Shown here piece by piece: positions 1 through 11,825 of a stretch of 64,000 bases of DNA. The translations under genes were made by a program, and so were the position numbers. The notes under the pieces were generated by a model. It searched no databases and was not told where the DNA came from. It was given only the letters and a program-made list of their open reading frames with translations. The DNA is from Linum tenue (Eukaryota > Streptophyta > Magnoliopsida > Malpighiales > Linaceae): positions 11,718,001 through 11,782,000 of the forward strand of contig CAMGYJ010000011.1 of the NCBI GenBank assembly GCA_946122785.1. Reading direction: 5' to 3'. Position 1 is the first letter of the stretch; every line of letters starts with the position of its first letter.

Positions 1-774
1 TGGACCCGGGATAAGTGCACTACTTTAAGCCCAATTAGTCACGTTAATTTGCAAAACACGACTTATCCTACCTATCCACCCACAATTCGATTAAAATTAT
101 TTATTCGCCGTCTTCTTCCTTCGGGCGAAACAAACCCTAAATATCTGATAAGAAGGCCAAAGATTCACCTGGAACAAAAAGCTTCATGTGACACTTAAAT
201 AATATAACGACAATAAAAAAACCTTGTGGTGTGATTTAAGAACCTTGTGGTGTGCTTTTAAGAAACATGTGGTGTGCTTTATGTGAATTATGGTGCATTT
301 TTATAAACTTGTGGTCCACTTTGTGGGATTTGTGAAGTGTGATAGCATCACGAATCTAAGGACAATAAACTTGAATAACCATACGCTTGTACATTTATCA
401 AAGTCAAATCGATTGGTAGTAGTGAATGGGGGCAATGGATTGTCGGCATGGAGAAGGCGGCCGCGGGAGAGGATGAGAGGTTGAGAAAGACGGAAGATAG
501 AAACAAGAGAGAAAGTGCACGAGCTAGACAGAAGTAGAGAAAGGGTTGGTGGTTTGAGCGAAGGAGAAAAAGTTGCCTCATTGGGGTTGGGTCAAAAAGG
601 TGTAAACCGAGCCGCTGAACCAAACTGACAGAACTGGACTGGAATGTAAAGTTTGTGAGTTAAGAGATGTGTATTGTAATTTACATGGTAATTAATAACC
701 CATTACATAGAACAACAGATCCGAAATTCGAGGACCGTCTAGATCGCGCATACGATGGCGATTAGATGGTATAC
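1..774. other. Left-edge stretch without a recognised gene
   Basis: No convincing coding region is seen. Short open frames on both strands (290-484 plus, 348-623 minus) overlap each other and resemble no family I know. At about 221-300 a short imperfect repeat built on the phrase CTTGTGGTGTG occurs three or four times. The stretch ends at the AAT target duplication of the CACTA element. Confidence 0.5.
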
Positions 775-777
775 AAT

Positions 778-791
778 CACTACAAGAAATT
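778..791 (+). repeat. CACTA left terminal inverted repeat
   Basis: Sequence CACTACAAGAAATT, immediately preceded by the AAT target duplication. It is perfectly complementary to 9178-9191. Confidence 0.96.
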
Positions 792-1100
792 TGACCTTAA
801 GTGACAAATTAATTATGTTGTCATAAAATATTTGTCATATTAGGCAACTAAATATGACAAAAAAAAAAACTTGTCACATTTAATTGACTATATATGACAA
901 AAGTTATATTTGTCATTCAAAGTTGTCATAATAGAGTTACATTGTGACAAAGTTTTTGTTGTCATTATAATTTTGTCACTATATCTCTTATTTACCGCGC
1001 AAATACTGCTACAGAATGACAAAACATCCCGTCACCTTATGGTTTGTCACATTATGTTCAAGAAATCCTAAAATATGATAATATAATTTGTCATATTATG
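792..1100. repeat. CACTA left subterminal repeat region
   Basis: The short motif TTGTCA(T/C) or its complement TGACAAA recurs every few tens of bases in both orientations. In En/Spm elements the TNPA-type protein binds repeated subterminal motifs of this kind. The assignment as a binding array is inferred from position and repetition. Confidence 0.85.
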
Positions 1101-2178
1101 GTGTGCAGAATGAAATAAACTTTTTCATTAATAATTTTTTTTTAGAATTTCTATTTTTCGTCCAGAATTCCATTCGGCGGGACAATTATTCCCCTTCCCT
1201 CCAAGACGAAAAAAAAACCCCAACCCGCCTCTCTAACCCTTCAGCTCCAAGAACAGAAACCCCAATTCCATCTCCACTGCGAATTGCAAAGTCGAAACCC
1301 CTCTCCCCACATCCTCTTCAGCGATTCGTCTGGGTACGTTCTCCTCCCCGCGAATCGATTGTCCGGTAAGTCTCGTTCGTCTCCTCGCCCTGGAATCCTT
1401 TTCCTCTGCGATTTTGGTTTTGATTTGCATGGTGGATACCTGATTCCGATAAAAGCAGAGTTGGGTTCCTCATGTTTCTTCTTCTATCTCTGTCGTTCAT
1501 AGGCGCTCTTGCACAGGGGGTAGGGCTTTCCCTCTGAATCAACAGTCTCCGATTAACCAAGTTGCCCTCCTTTGCTTCGACGACCTGCCTTCCCTGCCGC
1601 AAGTTCCCTCCGTCGATAAACCGAGTAAGTCTGGCCTTCGATTTTGTGTAAGCCTAGTGTATGGATTGGCTTACATAGATAGCTGTTAGGAAATTTTTGT
1701 ATCTGGTACGCGAGATGAGTTAATTTGATGCAATGGATTTGGATGAAGGCGACATTTGTGAAAAGTGTTTTTTGATGGGGATGGTTTTAGTTTGTGAAAG
1801 GCCAATGTGCCATGCTGTTTGGGTTTAACTAAGATGACTGAAACATGATTGAAAAGATTAGTCCTTCTGATGATAACCTCAGCTACCCAGATGTTGAATT
1901 AGTAATTCTGATGACTTCCCTTGATCTGGTTGATTCTGAAACGCGTATGATTTGAAGCAGCATGCTGTTTGGGTTTAACTAAGATGACTATCTCTCTGGT
2001 GTACTGTTTATCTCCTTTCTAAGTTAAAAAAAGCATAATTTGTTTACTAGATTTGAGCTACCTTGAACTGATTTCAAAGTTTAATGCTACATGCAGGTTA
2101 TTTGTCTCTTTGGTCGATTACAACCTGCTGCGGCAAGTTACAGACTGCAATCAAAGGTCAGTTATACCTTAACGTGTA
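1101..2178 (+). other. CACTA leader region upstream of the transposase
   Basis: No open frame here looks real. GC-richer, pyrimidine-rich sequence at 1190-1620 with GTAAGT-like donors (about 1370 and 1625) suggests a 5' untranslated leader with introns, which I cannot resolve. A 29-bp direct repeat beginning CATGCTGTTTGGG occurs at 1811-1839 and again at 1961-1989. Confidence 0.5.
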
Positions 2179-5100
2179 ATGAGTCGTGAGTGGATAATGC
2201 TCAAAGATCATTGGTGTGCTGATTATGAGTTGGGTGTTAATGAGTTCATGGAAGTTGCTTCTAAGCATGTTGATGCAATTGGTAGGGTTAGATGTTCGTG
2301 CAAGAACTGCAATAATCTCTACTTTAAGACATTAGTCCAGGTGCGGGGAGAAATATTTAAGCATGGTATGGTCGAGACATATAAAACGTGGGTCCATCAT
2401 GGTGAGTCTTATGGTGTTAGTAGTAACGGTGAAAAACCACCGACTGAGTCTGACGATGTTCATAATGAAGAGAGTGGGTTACAGGCCAACATGTCTGAAA
2501 TGTTGGGTGATTTTGGTAGGGCGAATGAGTGTCTAACAACCGCTGAACCTTCCCACGGTCCTAATAATAATGGTGCATTGGCAAGGCTCCTCAAAGATGC
2601 CAATTGCCCTCTTTACCCTGATTGTAAAAAATTTTCAAAACTGTCCTATGTTATGAAAATGATGAACATCAAGATACAGACAAACAGTAGTGATAAAGCA
2701 TTCAACCAATATCTTGAATTAATCAAGGAAGGTTTACTGAATGGGGAAACACTTCCCACTTCGTTCTATGAGGTGAAGAAGTATATGCGTGATCTTGGAT
2801 TTGGTTACACCATCATCGATGCATGTCCCAATAACTGTGTTCTGTATAGGGGGCAGCTTGAAGCTGCTCGAGAATGTCCAAAATGTAAAGAACCTAGGTT
2901 TAAATCTGGTAAACAGAAATATGTTGCCTTAAAGAGAGCTAGATATTTCCCCATTAAGGATAGGTTGCAGCGGTTGTTCACTACCAAAGATCTAGCAAAA
3001 GATATGCGGTGGCACAAGGATAAACGCGTTGATGATGATATGCTTAGGCATCCAGCTGATGGTAAAACGTGGAAGGATTTTGATCAGGATCACCCTTGGT
3101 TTGCTGCGGATCCCAGGAATGTCAGACTAGCGCTGCTTAGTGATGGGTTTAACCCATTCGGTAACATGAGCAACAGCTACAGTATGTGGCCTGTTGTCTT
3201 AACCCCGTACAACTTACCTCCTTGGTTATGTATGACCGACCCTTTTTTTTTCCTTAGTGTCCTAATTCCTGGTCCCGAATACCCCGGGAATAACATTCAT
3301 GTATATCTAGAACCCGTTATAGAACAGTTGAATGAGTTGTGGCATGATGGGGTTCTTACATATGATGCTCATGCAAATGAATCTTTTCAATTGCGTGCTG
3401 CATTGCTGTGGACCATCAATGATTTCCCTGCATATGCCATGCTTTCTGGGTGGAGCACTAGGGGTAAACTGGCCTGCCCAGTGTGCAACATTGAGACTTG
3501 TTCTCAACGTTTGGAATATGGAAGCAAGGAGTGCTACATGGGGGCATCGAAGGTGGTTGGACAAAGATCATCGTTGGAGGAGGAGTAAGAAGTTCAATGG
3601 GAAGCCAGAACACAGAAACAAACCTAAGCAATTATCAGGGGAAGAGATACTGCAACAGGTTGAAGCTGCGTTCAGTGGGGATGTTTCTGTTCATGATGGT
3701 GGGAAACGGAAAAGGAGTGCTGCGGAGGACAAGTTCAATTGGAAAACAAGATCTTCCTTGTGGACTTTGCCATACTGGAAGTCTATTGACTTGCGACATA
3801 ACATAGATGTCATGCATGTGGAGAAGAACATTAGTGACAATGTTATAGGGACGATGATGAGCATTGATGGGAAAACAAAGGATACGCCAAATGCTCGCAT
3901 GGATTTAAAACAGATGGGCATTAGGAAGGAATTACATTTAATTCCTGTTGGTGATAGGTTTAAGATGCCACAAGCCTTATACACACTAACAGCGCTGCAA
4001 CGTAGGGAATTCTGTGACTGGTTGAAATCTGTAAAATTTCCCGATGCTTATGCATCAAACATATCCCGGTGTGTGACTACTGATGGTAAGTCGGTGACAG
4101 GGTTTAAAAGCCACGATCACCACGTATTTATACAACGATTGCTGCCTACTGTTGCTAATGGTTTCTTCACAAAAGAAGTTTACACTATTTTGGCTGAGTT
4201 GAGTGGTTTTTTCAGAGAGTTGTGTTCCAAAACAATATCCAAAGCCACTGTAAAAAATTTGGACCACAACATACCTCTAATTTTGTGTAAGCTTGAGATG
4301 TTATACCCTCCATCTTTTTTCGTGGTTATGATGCACCTTCCCGTTCATCTACCCCATGAGGTAGAACTTGGTGGACCGGTACAGTATAGGTGGATGTATC
4401 CCATGGAAAGGTAGCCTTTTTCCTTTACTTTTTCGTTCACACCATACTCTAATTTGTTAACCCACAATGTCCTTAACCTTATTTTATGGGCTGTTGTTTT
4501 TGTGTACTTAGGTTTCTTGGTACCCTTAAAAGTTTTGTTCGAAATAGGGCTAACCCTGAGGGGTCCATTGCTGAAAGATATATTGCAAAAGAGTGCTCCG
4601 ATTTTTGTTCTAGATACTTGGAAGGGTTTGAAACAAGGTCTTATCGTCCTAACCGTAATGATGACGTGTTTGAAGGTGTTGAGTCTGAGGGCTTTCGTGT
4701 TTTTACCCAACAAGGTAGAACACTAGGAGCTACTCGTTATGACCCGATTTCAGTAGAAGAATTTGAGCAAATTCAATGGTATATACTTAATAATTGCGAT
4801 GAAATTGAAGACATTATCAAGTAAGTACAGTATAACTTTGACTAGTAAATGCAACGTTTTCTTTTACACATCTTTACTCCCCCACAATCTAATTCTTATC
4901 ACTGCACAGCATGCATAAAGATGAGAAGGTTAAAGAGAATCCTAACATTTCCTATCAATCCCTTAAAGCTAACTTTTCGTCTTGGTTGAAGCAACATGTA
5001 AGTTATGGTGGATGACTGATTTAACTTTTTTGTTTCATTATAATGACTGATTTCCTTGCTAATCCCTTAGAGCTAACTTTTTTGTTCTGTTCACTACTTC

Positions 5101-5902
5101 ACTGACTGGCTAGGTTACAGAATTGTGTTTGGCTGGTACCCTTAAAGCGCGAGACCATTTACATGTATTAGGGTTAGGGGCAGACACACGCGTCACTAGG
5201 TACAACGGCATCCTCTTTAATGGTGTTCGTTACCAAGTGTTTGACCCAAAACAAACCCATAGGACTCAGAACAGCGGTTTATTTGTGGAAGGGGCTCATA
5301 ATGGAGAGAATATTGACTTCTACGGGGTGCTAGTCGATATATATCAACTTACCTACTGCTATGGTAATCGCGTTTTTGTCTTCAAATGCGATTGGTGGAA
5401 TGTAGGAGATGGTAGACATGGGATACGGGAAGATGGGTTCATTACTAGTGTTAATATGGGTAGAAAATGGTATCAAAATGAGCCATATATATTGGCTGGT
5501 CAAGCGAATCAGGTATTTTATATACCTGATATAAAGAATGGTGGTGCTTGGCATATTGTCATCAAGGTTACTCCCCGACACGTGTATGATGTTCCTGAGA
5601 AGGAGGACGGGGAAATAAATGATCCTGTGTATGCAAGTGAGGCATTTCAGCAAGAAGAGAGTGGTGTTGGCAATGTGATTCAAGTGCAGGACACGGAGTT
5701 GGAAGACCTGAATCGTGCGAACGAGGCTCCCACAATGGTCAGTGAGAGCGTTATTAAAAAAAGGGCTGTTTTACTCAACACAGAGGATACAATGGAGGTC
5801 GAAGAGGACGACACATTAGCTGATTTTGATGATGTTTTGGAGGGAGCAGCAGCTGCTAACCCTTTGGAGGAAATCGACAGTGAAGATGAATATGACAAGT
5901 AG
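2179..5902 (+). pseudogene. TNP2-type CACTA transposase, one frameshift
   Basis: This is the transposase of the surrounding element, which should cut and join the CACTA ends. I assign four exons with GT-AG borders: 2179-4410, 4512-4820, 4910-4997 and 5114-5902. In order the product shows a transposase-associated N-terminal domain (about residues 4-75, opening SREWIMLKDHW), the TNP2 transposase domain, a DUF4218-type region and a DUF4216-type region near the start of the last exon. The tail is acidic. The one lesion is a run of five G at 3540-3544 where the family frame (…YMGHRR…) needs four. It moves the reading frame and truncates the product at 3588. With exactly one base removed, all four exons sum to an unbroken frame of about 1,138 codons, which argues for a single recent change or a base-calling error. 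The start at 2179 is the first ATG of the domain. Confidence 0.9.
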
Positions 5903-6014
5903 CGAGTGCAAGAAATGTTGCTCATTCCCCCCTTAAACCAAGTACAGAAGGATTTGAGTTTGCATTTAATTATATTGTTTTACAAAGTATATGAAATTTG
6001 GGTTAATAAACTCT

Positions 6015-6187
6015 GCATTTAATTACTCTACATCTTTGTTGAGTTTATACGTTTATAAGTGTTTGTGAATTTGCTGATGGTTTAACTCTGTTTGGACTGT
6101 GCATTTAATTACTCTACATCTTTGTTGAGTTTATACGTTTATAAGTGGTTGTGAATTTGTTGATGGTTTAACTCTGTTTGGACTGTG
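6015..6187. repeat. 86-bp tandem duplication between the two CACTA genes
   Basis: Positions 6015-6100 are repeated at 6101-6187 with two substitutions by my reading. The unit begins GCATTTAATTACTC. The duplication lies just upstream of the second gene's start codon and so may form part of its leader. Confidence 0.9.
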
Positions 6188-6194
6188 AGCAGAA

Positions 6195-8269
6195 ATGCCA
6201 CCGAGGCCTGAAAAGAAAGCAAGGACTAGGAAGCAGCCGATGATGGTCTGTGAACGAGTGACCAGATCCCATCCAGCGAGGAGTGTAGAGAATGCAGGGA
6301 GCTCGTGCATGGGTCCACTGAGGTCTCCGGTAAAAAAATGCAGGTCTCCAAGGGGTAAAGGGAGGTCTAAGAGGGGTGAAGGGGTGTCTCTGAGGGATGG
6401 AGGGAGGTCTCCGAGGGCTGAACGGGGGTCTCCGAGAGCTGAAGCGGTCTCTCCGAGGGGTGAAGAGCGGGTGTCTCCGAGGGTTCCAAGGAGGACTACT
6501 GAACCTATTGAGGAGATTGACGAGAATGCAGATAATACTGCCACATCCATGCCTGAACAACCGGAGAAGACATGTGCGTGTTATCCTAACTTTTCTTTTG
6601 TCACTTGAGAAACATGGATTATCACATTTCTATTAGTGTTTTGGATGATTATAATTTGACCTACATCTATAGGTGGCCGAAAGAGGGGGCTGACCAAAGG
6701 TGTTCAAGTGATGGCACGAACCACCGGGGGGAGTAGGATCGATGGAGTATTCCTGCAGGAGAACAGCCACGCAATTGTGGGCCCTAACCAGAAGTTGCTG
6801 AACACAGAAGTTGGTGTCATTGCTCGTATGATGGCTCCCATAAGGAAGTACTATTGGACTGAGTTGACTGATGAAGACAAACACCCTATGTTTGTGAAAC
6901 TAGAGGTACGGTAATCTGTCTTTGTTAATTTCAAATTATCAATTGCATAGTCTGAATGCATGGAATTTGATGAAATTGCAGAGCGAGTTTGCATTTGCCT
7001 CGGCTACTGAAGAGGTGAGGAAGGCTTTAGATAAGGAACTCCACAAACGCTTCTTGAACTACAAGTACACCTGTCATAAACACTACAAGGAACAGGAAGA
7101 CCCCACCAAAGCTCGTCTGAACCCTCCAAAAGGAGTGAAACAGGAAGACTGGGAGGCCCTCTGTGAGCACTTTGAGAGTGATCGATTCAAGGTAAAACTT
7201 GCCGTGTTTGGTTATTTGATGACACTTGTACAAGATGAGAGCTTAGCACACATTTCTGTTTGCAGGGGCGGAGCACAAATAACATACAAAACAAGGCTAA
7301 GCAGCAGTATGCTCACACTACTGGGGCAAAATCCCACGACCAGAGAGTGTATGAAATGGTAAAGCATTAAGTTTTATTTACATCTTTGTACAACAACAAA
7401 TCTGAATTTGACCAGATGACCATAAACTAGGGGTAAACAGGCCACTTACCACACCCTTTTACCATGTTTGAACATTTGAACTATCATGTATAGGAGCAAA
7501 AGAAGCTGGCTGCACAAGCAGCTCAAACGGAGCAGGTAGATGACCAGGATGCTGAGGATGATGATGCGGTGCCCGTTGACATTGAGCTGTATGCCAACAC
7601 GCACAAGAAGGCAAGTGATGGTACTTGGGTGAGCGAGGAACCGAAAGCGAATTATGTAAACCCTTCTGCTCCTCTTATATTGTGTACCTAGTCCACGCAC
7701 ATGAATGGATATTCGATGTATAGTTATTGTAATAGGTTGATTGAATTAAGAGGGAACAATTATTACTGTGGTCTGGTTTATTATGCGCCTCCTGTTACTG
7801 TGGTGTGACTTTTATTTTGCTTTGCATCATGTTGTGGCCTGTATATTTGGGTGTTGACTTTTATTTTGGTGCAATATAGGAGGCGATGCTGGCCCTCCAT
7901 GCCCAAGCAAAGGCAGATGGGAATCCACTGCTGGGTCGCGACATCGTTCAGAAGGTCTTGCAGAGGAAGCTCAAGTATGGACCTAAAGAAGCAGTGAGGA
8001 AGTCGGCAAGAGAAGTTCAGCTGGAAGCATATCTGGCAGCAGCAAAGGCAGAGGCGGAAAGTAAGACCAAGGAGTTGGAGGCCAAGCTGGTAGAGCAGGA
8101 TGAGAAGATTAAAGCTCGGGATGAGGAGATTGAAAAACATAAAGTAGAGCTTGATCTGCAACATGAACGTTTGGCTAACCAAGGGAAAAAGATGGAACAA
8201 ATGCGCTTGGCACAAGAGAAGATGCAAAAGAGTATGGAAACCGTCCTCGCCAAACTCAGCAGGAAATGA
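6195..8269 (+). CDS. CACTA second protein, Transposase_24 (Ptta/En/Spm) family
   Basis: This is the partner gene of the transposase, in the position of TNPA/TnpD-like accessory genes. In En/Spm those products bind subterminal repeats and help excision. Six exons with consensus splice sites fit: 6195-6573, 6673-6905, 6982-7191, 7266-7358, 7494-7655 and 7880-8269. Together they give 489 codons with no lesion. The N-terminus is basic and repeats an SPR motif. The RKRGLTKG motif opens the conserved region (exon 2), followed by the aromatic and charged core of the family (exons 3-5). The last exon encodes a Lys/Glu-rich, probably coiled-coil C-terminus (about the last 90 residues) typical of self-associating Transposase_24 proteins. 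The start is the first ATG after the 86-bp duplication. Domain assignment is from motif recognition, not a database search. Confidence 0.87.
6325..6490 (+). repeat. In-frame minisatellite coding for SPR repeats
   Basis: About eight imperfect copies of an 18-21 bp unit (core AGGTCTCCGAGGGGTGAA) lie in the first exon of the second CACTA gene. Each encodes a variation on R-S-P-R-G-E. Unit length stays a multiple of three, so the frame is preserved. The result is a basic, Ser/Pro/Arg-rich low-complexity segment. Confidence 0.85.
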
Positions 8270-8639
8270 TTGCACCAGGTACATAGCTATTATTGAATGC
8301 ATGAATTTCATCTATAGAACTTAGTCAATCTGTTAGGAACAATTATGCACGAATGTGAAGTCTCAATCTAGCTTCTTCTCAAATTGCAATTGCAGGTGTG
8401 GACGCATCCCTGCACGACCGTGTGTTCATATGACTTGAGGAGGTTGCGTCTTAGTGAATGTTTTCCTGAACGGAATTATTTATAAGTAGTTGTCGGCTGC
8501 AAACCCATTTTGGACAATATGGTTGTGTCGAACAGAATGTAGGAGTGTGTGATGTGATGCAGGAATATTATCTATTTTGCGTCTTTGTAAGCTGGGAGCT
8601 AGGACCTTGAATATTCAGCGTTTTCTAAATGAATGTGAC

Positions 8640-9177
8640 TGTCGGCTTGTTTTATGACATATTTTATGTGTATTTCGCTTGTCACATTTACTGCTTACAG
8701 GAACGAACAAATTATGACAATGTTCCATTATCAGTTTATGACAATGGTATTACGACAAAGCAGATCCATATTATGACAAACTGGACCGTCACTGAATACA
8801 TAAAATATGACAAAATTATTTTATCATATGTGATTTCTGAGGGCACGTGCCCTACAGCTTAAAGTGACGAATGTGAATGACAAACAGTTCCCTCATAATA
8901 TCTCGTTCAGTCAGTTGGTTGTATTAAAGTGTGACAAAATTAACAGTCTAATGTGACAAGATCTTTCGTCATGGTAGGACAACATATTATGACAACGATA
9001 TATTGTCAAGTTGGCTGAACAATATTATGACAACCTAAAAATTAAACTTTGTCACATTAGACCTAATACGACGGAGCAAAGCTGATAAGGCCTTTTTGTC
9101 ATAACACTTGTCACATTAGACAAAAAGTGACAAACTGGCACACTAAAATGACAAATTGGGTGCGTCACAAAATACCT
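8640..9177. repeat. CACTA right subterminal repeat region
   Basis: TATGACAA / TTGTCAC motifs recur densely from about 8650 to the right TIR, mirroring the left end. The open frame at 8629-8862 falls in this array and is not taken as a gene. Confidence 0.85.
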
Positions 9178-9191
9178 AATTTCTTGTAGTG
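9178..9191 (-). repeat. CACTA right terminal inverted repeat
   Basis: AATTTCTTGTAGTG is the perfect inverted complement of 778-791 and is followed by the AAT target duplication at 9192-9194. Confidence 0.96.
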
Positions 9192-9409
9192 AATAGAATC
9201 ATCCGTATATATATATATCACAATGAGCCCATTCATAATGTGCAAAGAATTTCAAAATTCACTATAAAACAAAGGAGTTACACGTAGATTTAAAATATAA
9301 AATTTTAATCCCACCCCTTAGATTTGAGCTCCCTCAAAACTAGTATACCATATTAGTTGCACCATAGTAACCTACCCTAGATATAGATAGGTCTAGATTA
9401 TAAAGTTAA

Positions 9410-10168
9410 GGGGTCGTTTACTTCGTGGATTTAAAATTCAAAATGGGGTTTTATAATTTAAAAAGCTAATTATTTTTCAAGAATTTGAGGGATTATGGAT
9501 TTGTAACAATCATTTGTTTGTTGAGATATTTTATATGGTGTTAAGAGGGTTTGTAATTTATAACTTAAATTCCAAAATTACCTTACTATCCTTTTCAATT
9601 TGTTTGTCATGTTTATGATATGTACACAAAACGAGGACAATACTTACTAATAAGCATAATGTTGCCACAAGGACAATAATAATAAACACGGAAATTTCGT
9701 ACAAGTTTTTACATGACATATATCAGTTATCAATTCTTTGTCCTTTTCAAAAGTAACATATATAGCAACATATATTAGAACCGGGAGAACAAAGAATATC
9801 ATGTTCTATGAAAAGGTCAAAGGAAACTGAAACACAAGAAATGACATAAAAATCTAACTCATGTTTGCAGATTAATTGAATATTTATATTAATTTATTCT
9901 TAATTAATTGATTAATTATAATGTACAATAGGTAAATGCGAGGGCAACATTGTAATATTAAAAGCTCATTAGATATATTAATAAAATTTTATCTTGGATT
10001 TATGATTTATTCCAAATACCACATCAATATGTGGGATTTACAAGTCCGTGCCGCCCACGAATTGGTCCCTACATTAAAAGCAAACAAACAATGGATTTCC
10101 CTTAAATTCATGGTGGAATGAATTTGTATACCAAATTTATCATCCAAATCCATAAAGTTAACCGCCCC
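9410..10168. mobile_element. PIF/Harbinger (Tourist-like) MITE
   Basis: The ends read GGGGTCGTTTACTTCGTGG at the left and, in inverted complement, GGGGCGGTTAACTTTATGG at the right. They are bordered by TAA at 9407-9409 and TAA at 10169-10171, the TWA target duplication of PIF/Harbinger elements. The 759-bp interior is AT-rich and has no coding potential that I can recognise. Confidence 0.75.
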
Positions 10169-10256
10169 TAATAAGTCTATGAAAATAAGAATTGAAATTA
10201 AGCAAAACAACCAGTACTGACCGGAATACAAATTTCACCATATCGAAAATTAAAAT

Positions 10257-10454
10257 AATTATTGATATGATCATGGCCCAATTTATCACCTAATGGAACC
10301 TCGATATGGGTATCTAAAGAGACACATGATATATTCAAACATGATATCAAAACATAATTATTGATATGATCATGGCCCAATTTATCACCTAATGGAACCT
10401 CGATATGGGTATCTAAAGAGACACATGATATATTCAAACATGATATCAAAACAT
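10257..10454. repeat. 99-bp tandem duplication
   Basis: Positions 10257-10355 and 10356-10454 read as identical over 99 bp, beginning AATTATTGATATGATC. The sequence has no recognised function and explains the repeated protein string in the minus-strand open frame at 10198-10449, which is not a gene. Confidence 0.95.
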
Positions 10455-10515
10455 TTATACTTTAGAACATAGTAGGAGAGATTATGCATGAGCTAAATTA
10501 CCTCTTTAAAAAAAA

Positions 10516-11825
10516 CTAATATCACTACAACACCCAAACTATCTGGAAAATGTCACTTGTGTCCTATTGTTTCTCACATTCAATTCATGTCATGAACTGT
10601 TATATTTTGTGCCATTTGTATTCTGCCAATTTCGTTGACCGTTAAAGATAACAGTTGACCAAATGGCGGTCAACTTAACATTGACTTTTGCTTACGGAGC
10701 AATGCCAAGCCATTGGCACCTCACATTTTTAATATAAATTAAATAAAACTTTGAAAATAAAAAATTGAAAAAACTTTAAATTCAAGAATATTTTTTTAAC
10801 CTAAAATTAATATTATTTTTTAACCTGATCTCTTCTCTCCGCCTCCGTTCTTCCTCTTCTCTCGACTGGAAAATGTGCCTCCTCCACCACCGCCAGAACA
10901 ATCGCCACAGGGATCTGAGGATAAGCGGGTGGAAGAGTCGCCACTGGTGCAAACAACGTTCCGCCAGCTTGACCTTCGTTTGCAATCCCTAATTTCGAGT
11001 TTGGGGATCTGGACGGGATTGGCGGCGGGGATAATTGCAACTCGCCGGGACCTGCAGCTGGAGAAAGGAGTTGTGAATCGTGACTCTGGCAAAATCCGTC
11101 ACCAGATCCATCTCCATCGTCGCCTCCTACTGGCGGTTCTAAGCTCGGAGAGACGAGCCTTCCATTGACCGGCGACGAATCCGTCACCAGATCCATCGCG
11201 ATTCCGTCGTGAGTCAGCCTCCTTTACTCCTCGCTTTCGTCGTCGCGGCAGCAGAAATTGACCAGAACTTCGGAGAGCTTCGTTCCAAACCAGAAACTCT
11301 GGGAACGGGAAAGGCGTGAGCTAGAAGGCGACGCTCAGCACAAATCCGCCAACTCCGATTCCCAAACGAAGCCGCCTACGGGGACTCCTCTCTCTTAATC
11401 GTTTCCGATTTCCCTCTCTCGGATCCTTTCTAGTCCCGTCTTCATCGTTGCCGATTTCCCTCTCTCTCTACGATTTCCCTCTCTCTTACGGATCCTCTCG
11501 AGCCTCTACAGCGGATTTTTCTTCAGAAGTTGCAGAAAAAAAAAAGTGAATTGATTTGAGTTATTTTTTTATTTTTGTAATTTTCCTTCATTTTTATTTT
11601 GTTTTCCTTATTTTAATTATTTTAGATGGAAAAATAAATGAATATTGTTAATGAAAAATTCCTCGTCAAATGCCACGTCAACACTGACTGGATTTTATGT
11701 TAAATACTAACGGTAAACGCCGGTCAACACTAACGGAATAATAGTTCAAGACACAGATGAAATATTGAAAACAATAGGACACAAGTGGTATTTTTCGGAT
11801 AGTTCGGGTGTTGTAGTGGTATTAG
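10516..11825. mobile_element. Long-TIR element with gene-like interior (possible Pack-type MULE)
   Basis: The left end (CTAATATCACTACAACACCC, 10516 on) is matched in inverted complement by the right end (to 11825). Similarity continues for about 100 bp on each side, including the phrase CACTTGTGTCCTATTGTTT. The interior, about 10820-11520, is clearly GC-richer than its surroundings, with CT-rich stretches and codon-like texture as in a plant 5' leader plus first exon. That pattern suggests a captured gene fragment. Overlapping open frames on both strands there (10875-11168 plus, 10813-11196 minus) match no family I recognise, so I call no gene. The flanks are A-runs, so a target duplication cannot be read with confidence, and superfamily assignment to MULE is inference from TIR length. 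Confidence 0.65.

Larger units (their letters stand above)
778..9191 (+). mobile_element. Near-intact autonomous-type CACTA (En/Spm) DNA transposon
   Basis: The element starts CACTACAAGAAATT at 778 and ends with its exact inverted complement at 9178-9191, giving perfect 14-bp TIRs. It is bordered by identical AAT trinucleotides (775-777 and 9192-9194), the 3-bp target duplication expected for CACTA elements. Both ends carry dense subterminal repeats of a TTGTCAT / ATGACAA motif. Inside are the two genes expected of an autonomous En/Spm relative: a TNP2-domain transposase (2179-5902) and a second protein of the Ptta/En/Spm Transposase_24 family (6195-8269), both on the plus strand. Total length is 8,414 bp. 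Apart from one extra base in the transposase, all reading frames and splice sites are intact, so the copy is young or only recently disabled. Confidence 0.96.

Noticed and set aside
290..623. Overlapping short open frames on both strands near the left edge
   Set aside because: They contradict each other, have no recognisable domain and no promoter or splice context.
1088..1602. Several 60-95 codon frames in the CACTA leader
   Set aside because: They overlap on both strands in CT-rich untranslated-type sequence and match nothing known.
8629..8862. 77-codon plus-strand frame
   Set aside because: It lies in the CACTA subterminal repeat array and simply translates the TATGACAA motifs.
10813..11196. 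127-codon minus-strand and 97-codon plus-strand frames
   Set aside because: Mutually overlapping frames in GC-rich cargo of a TIR element. There is no family match, so capture is noted but no gene is called.
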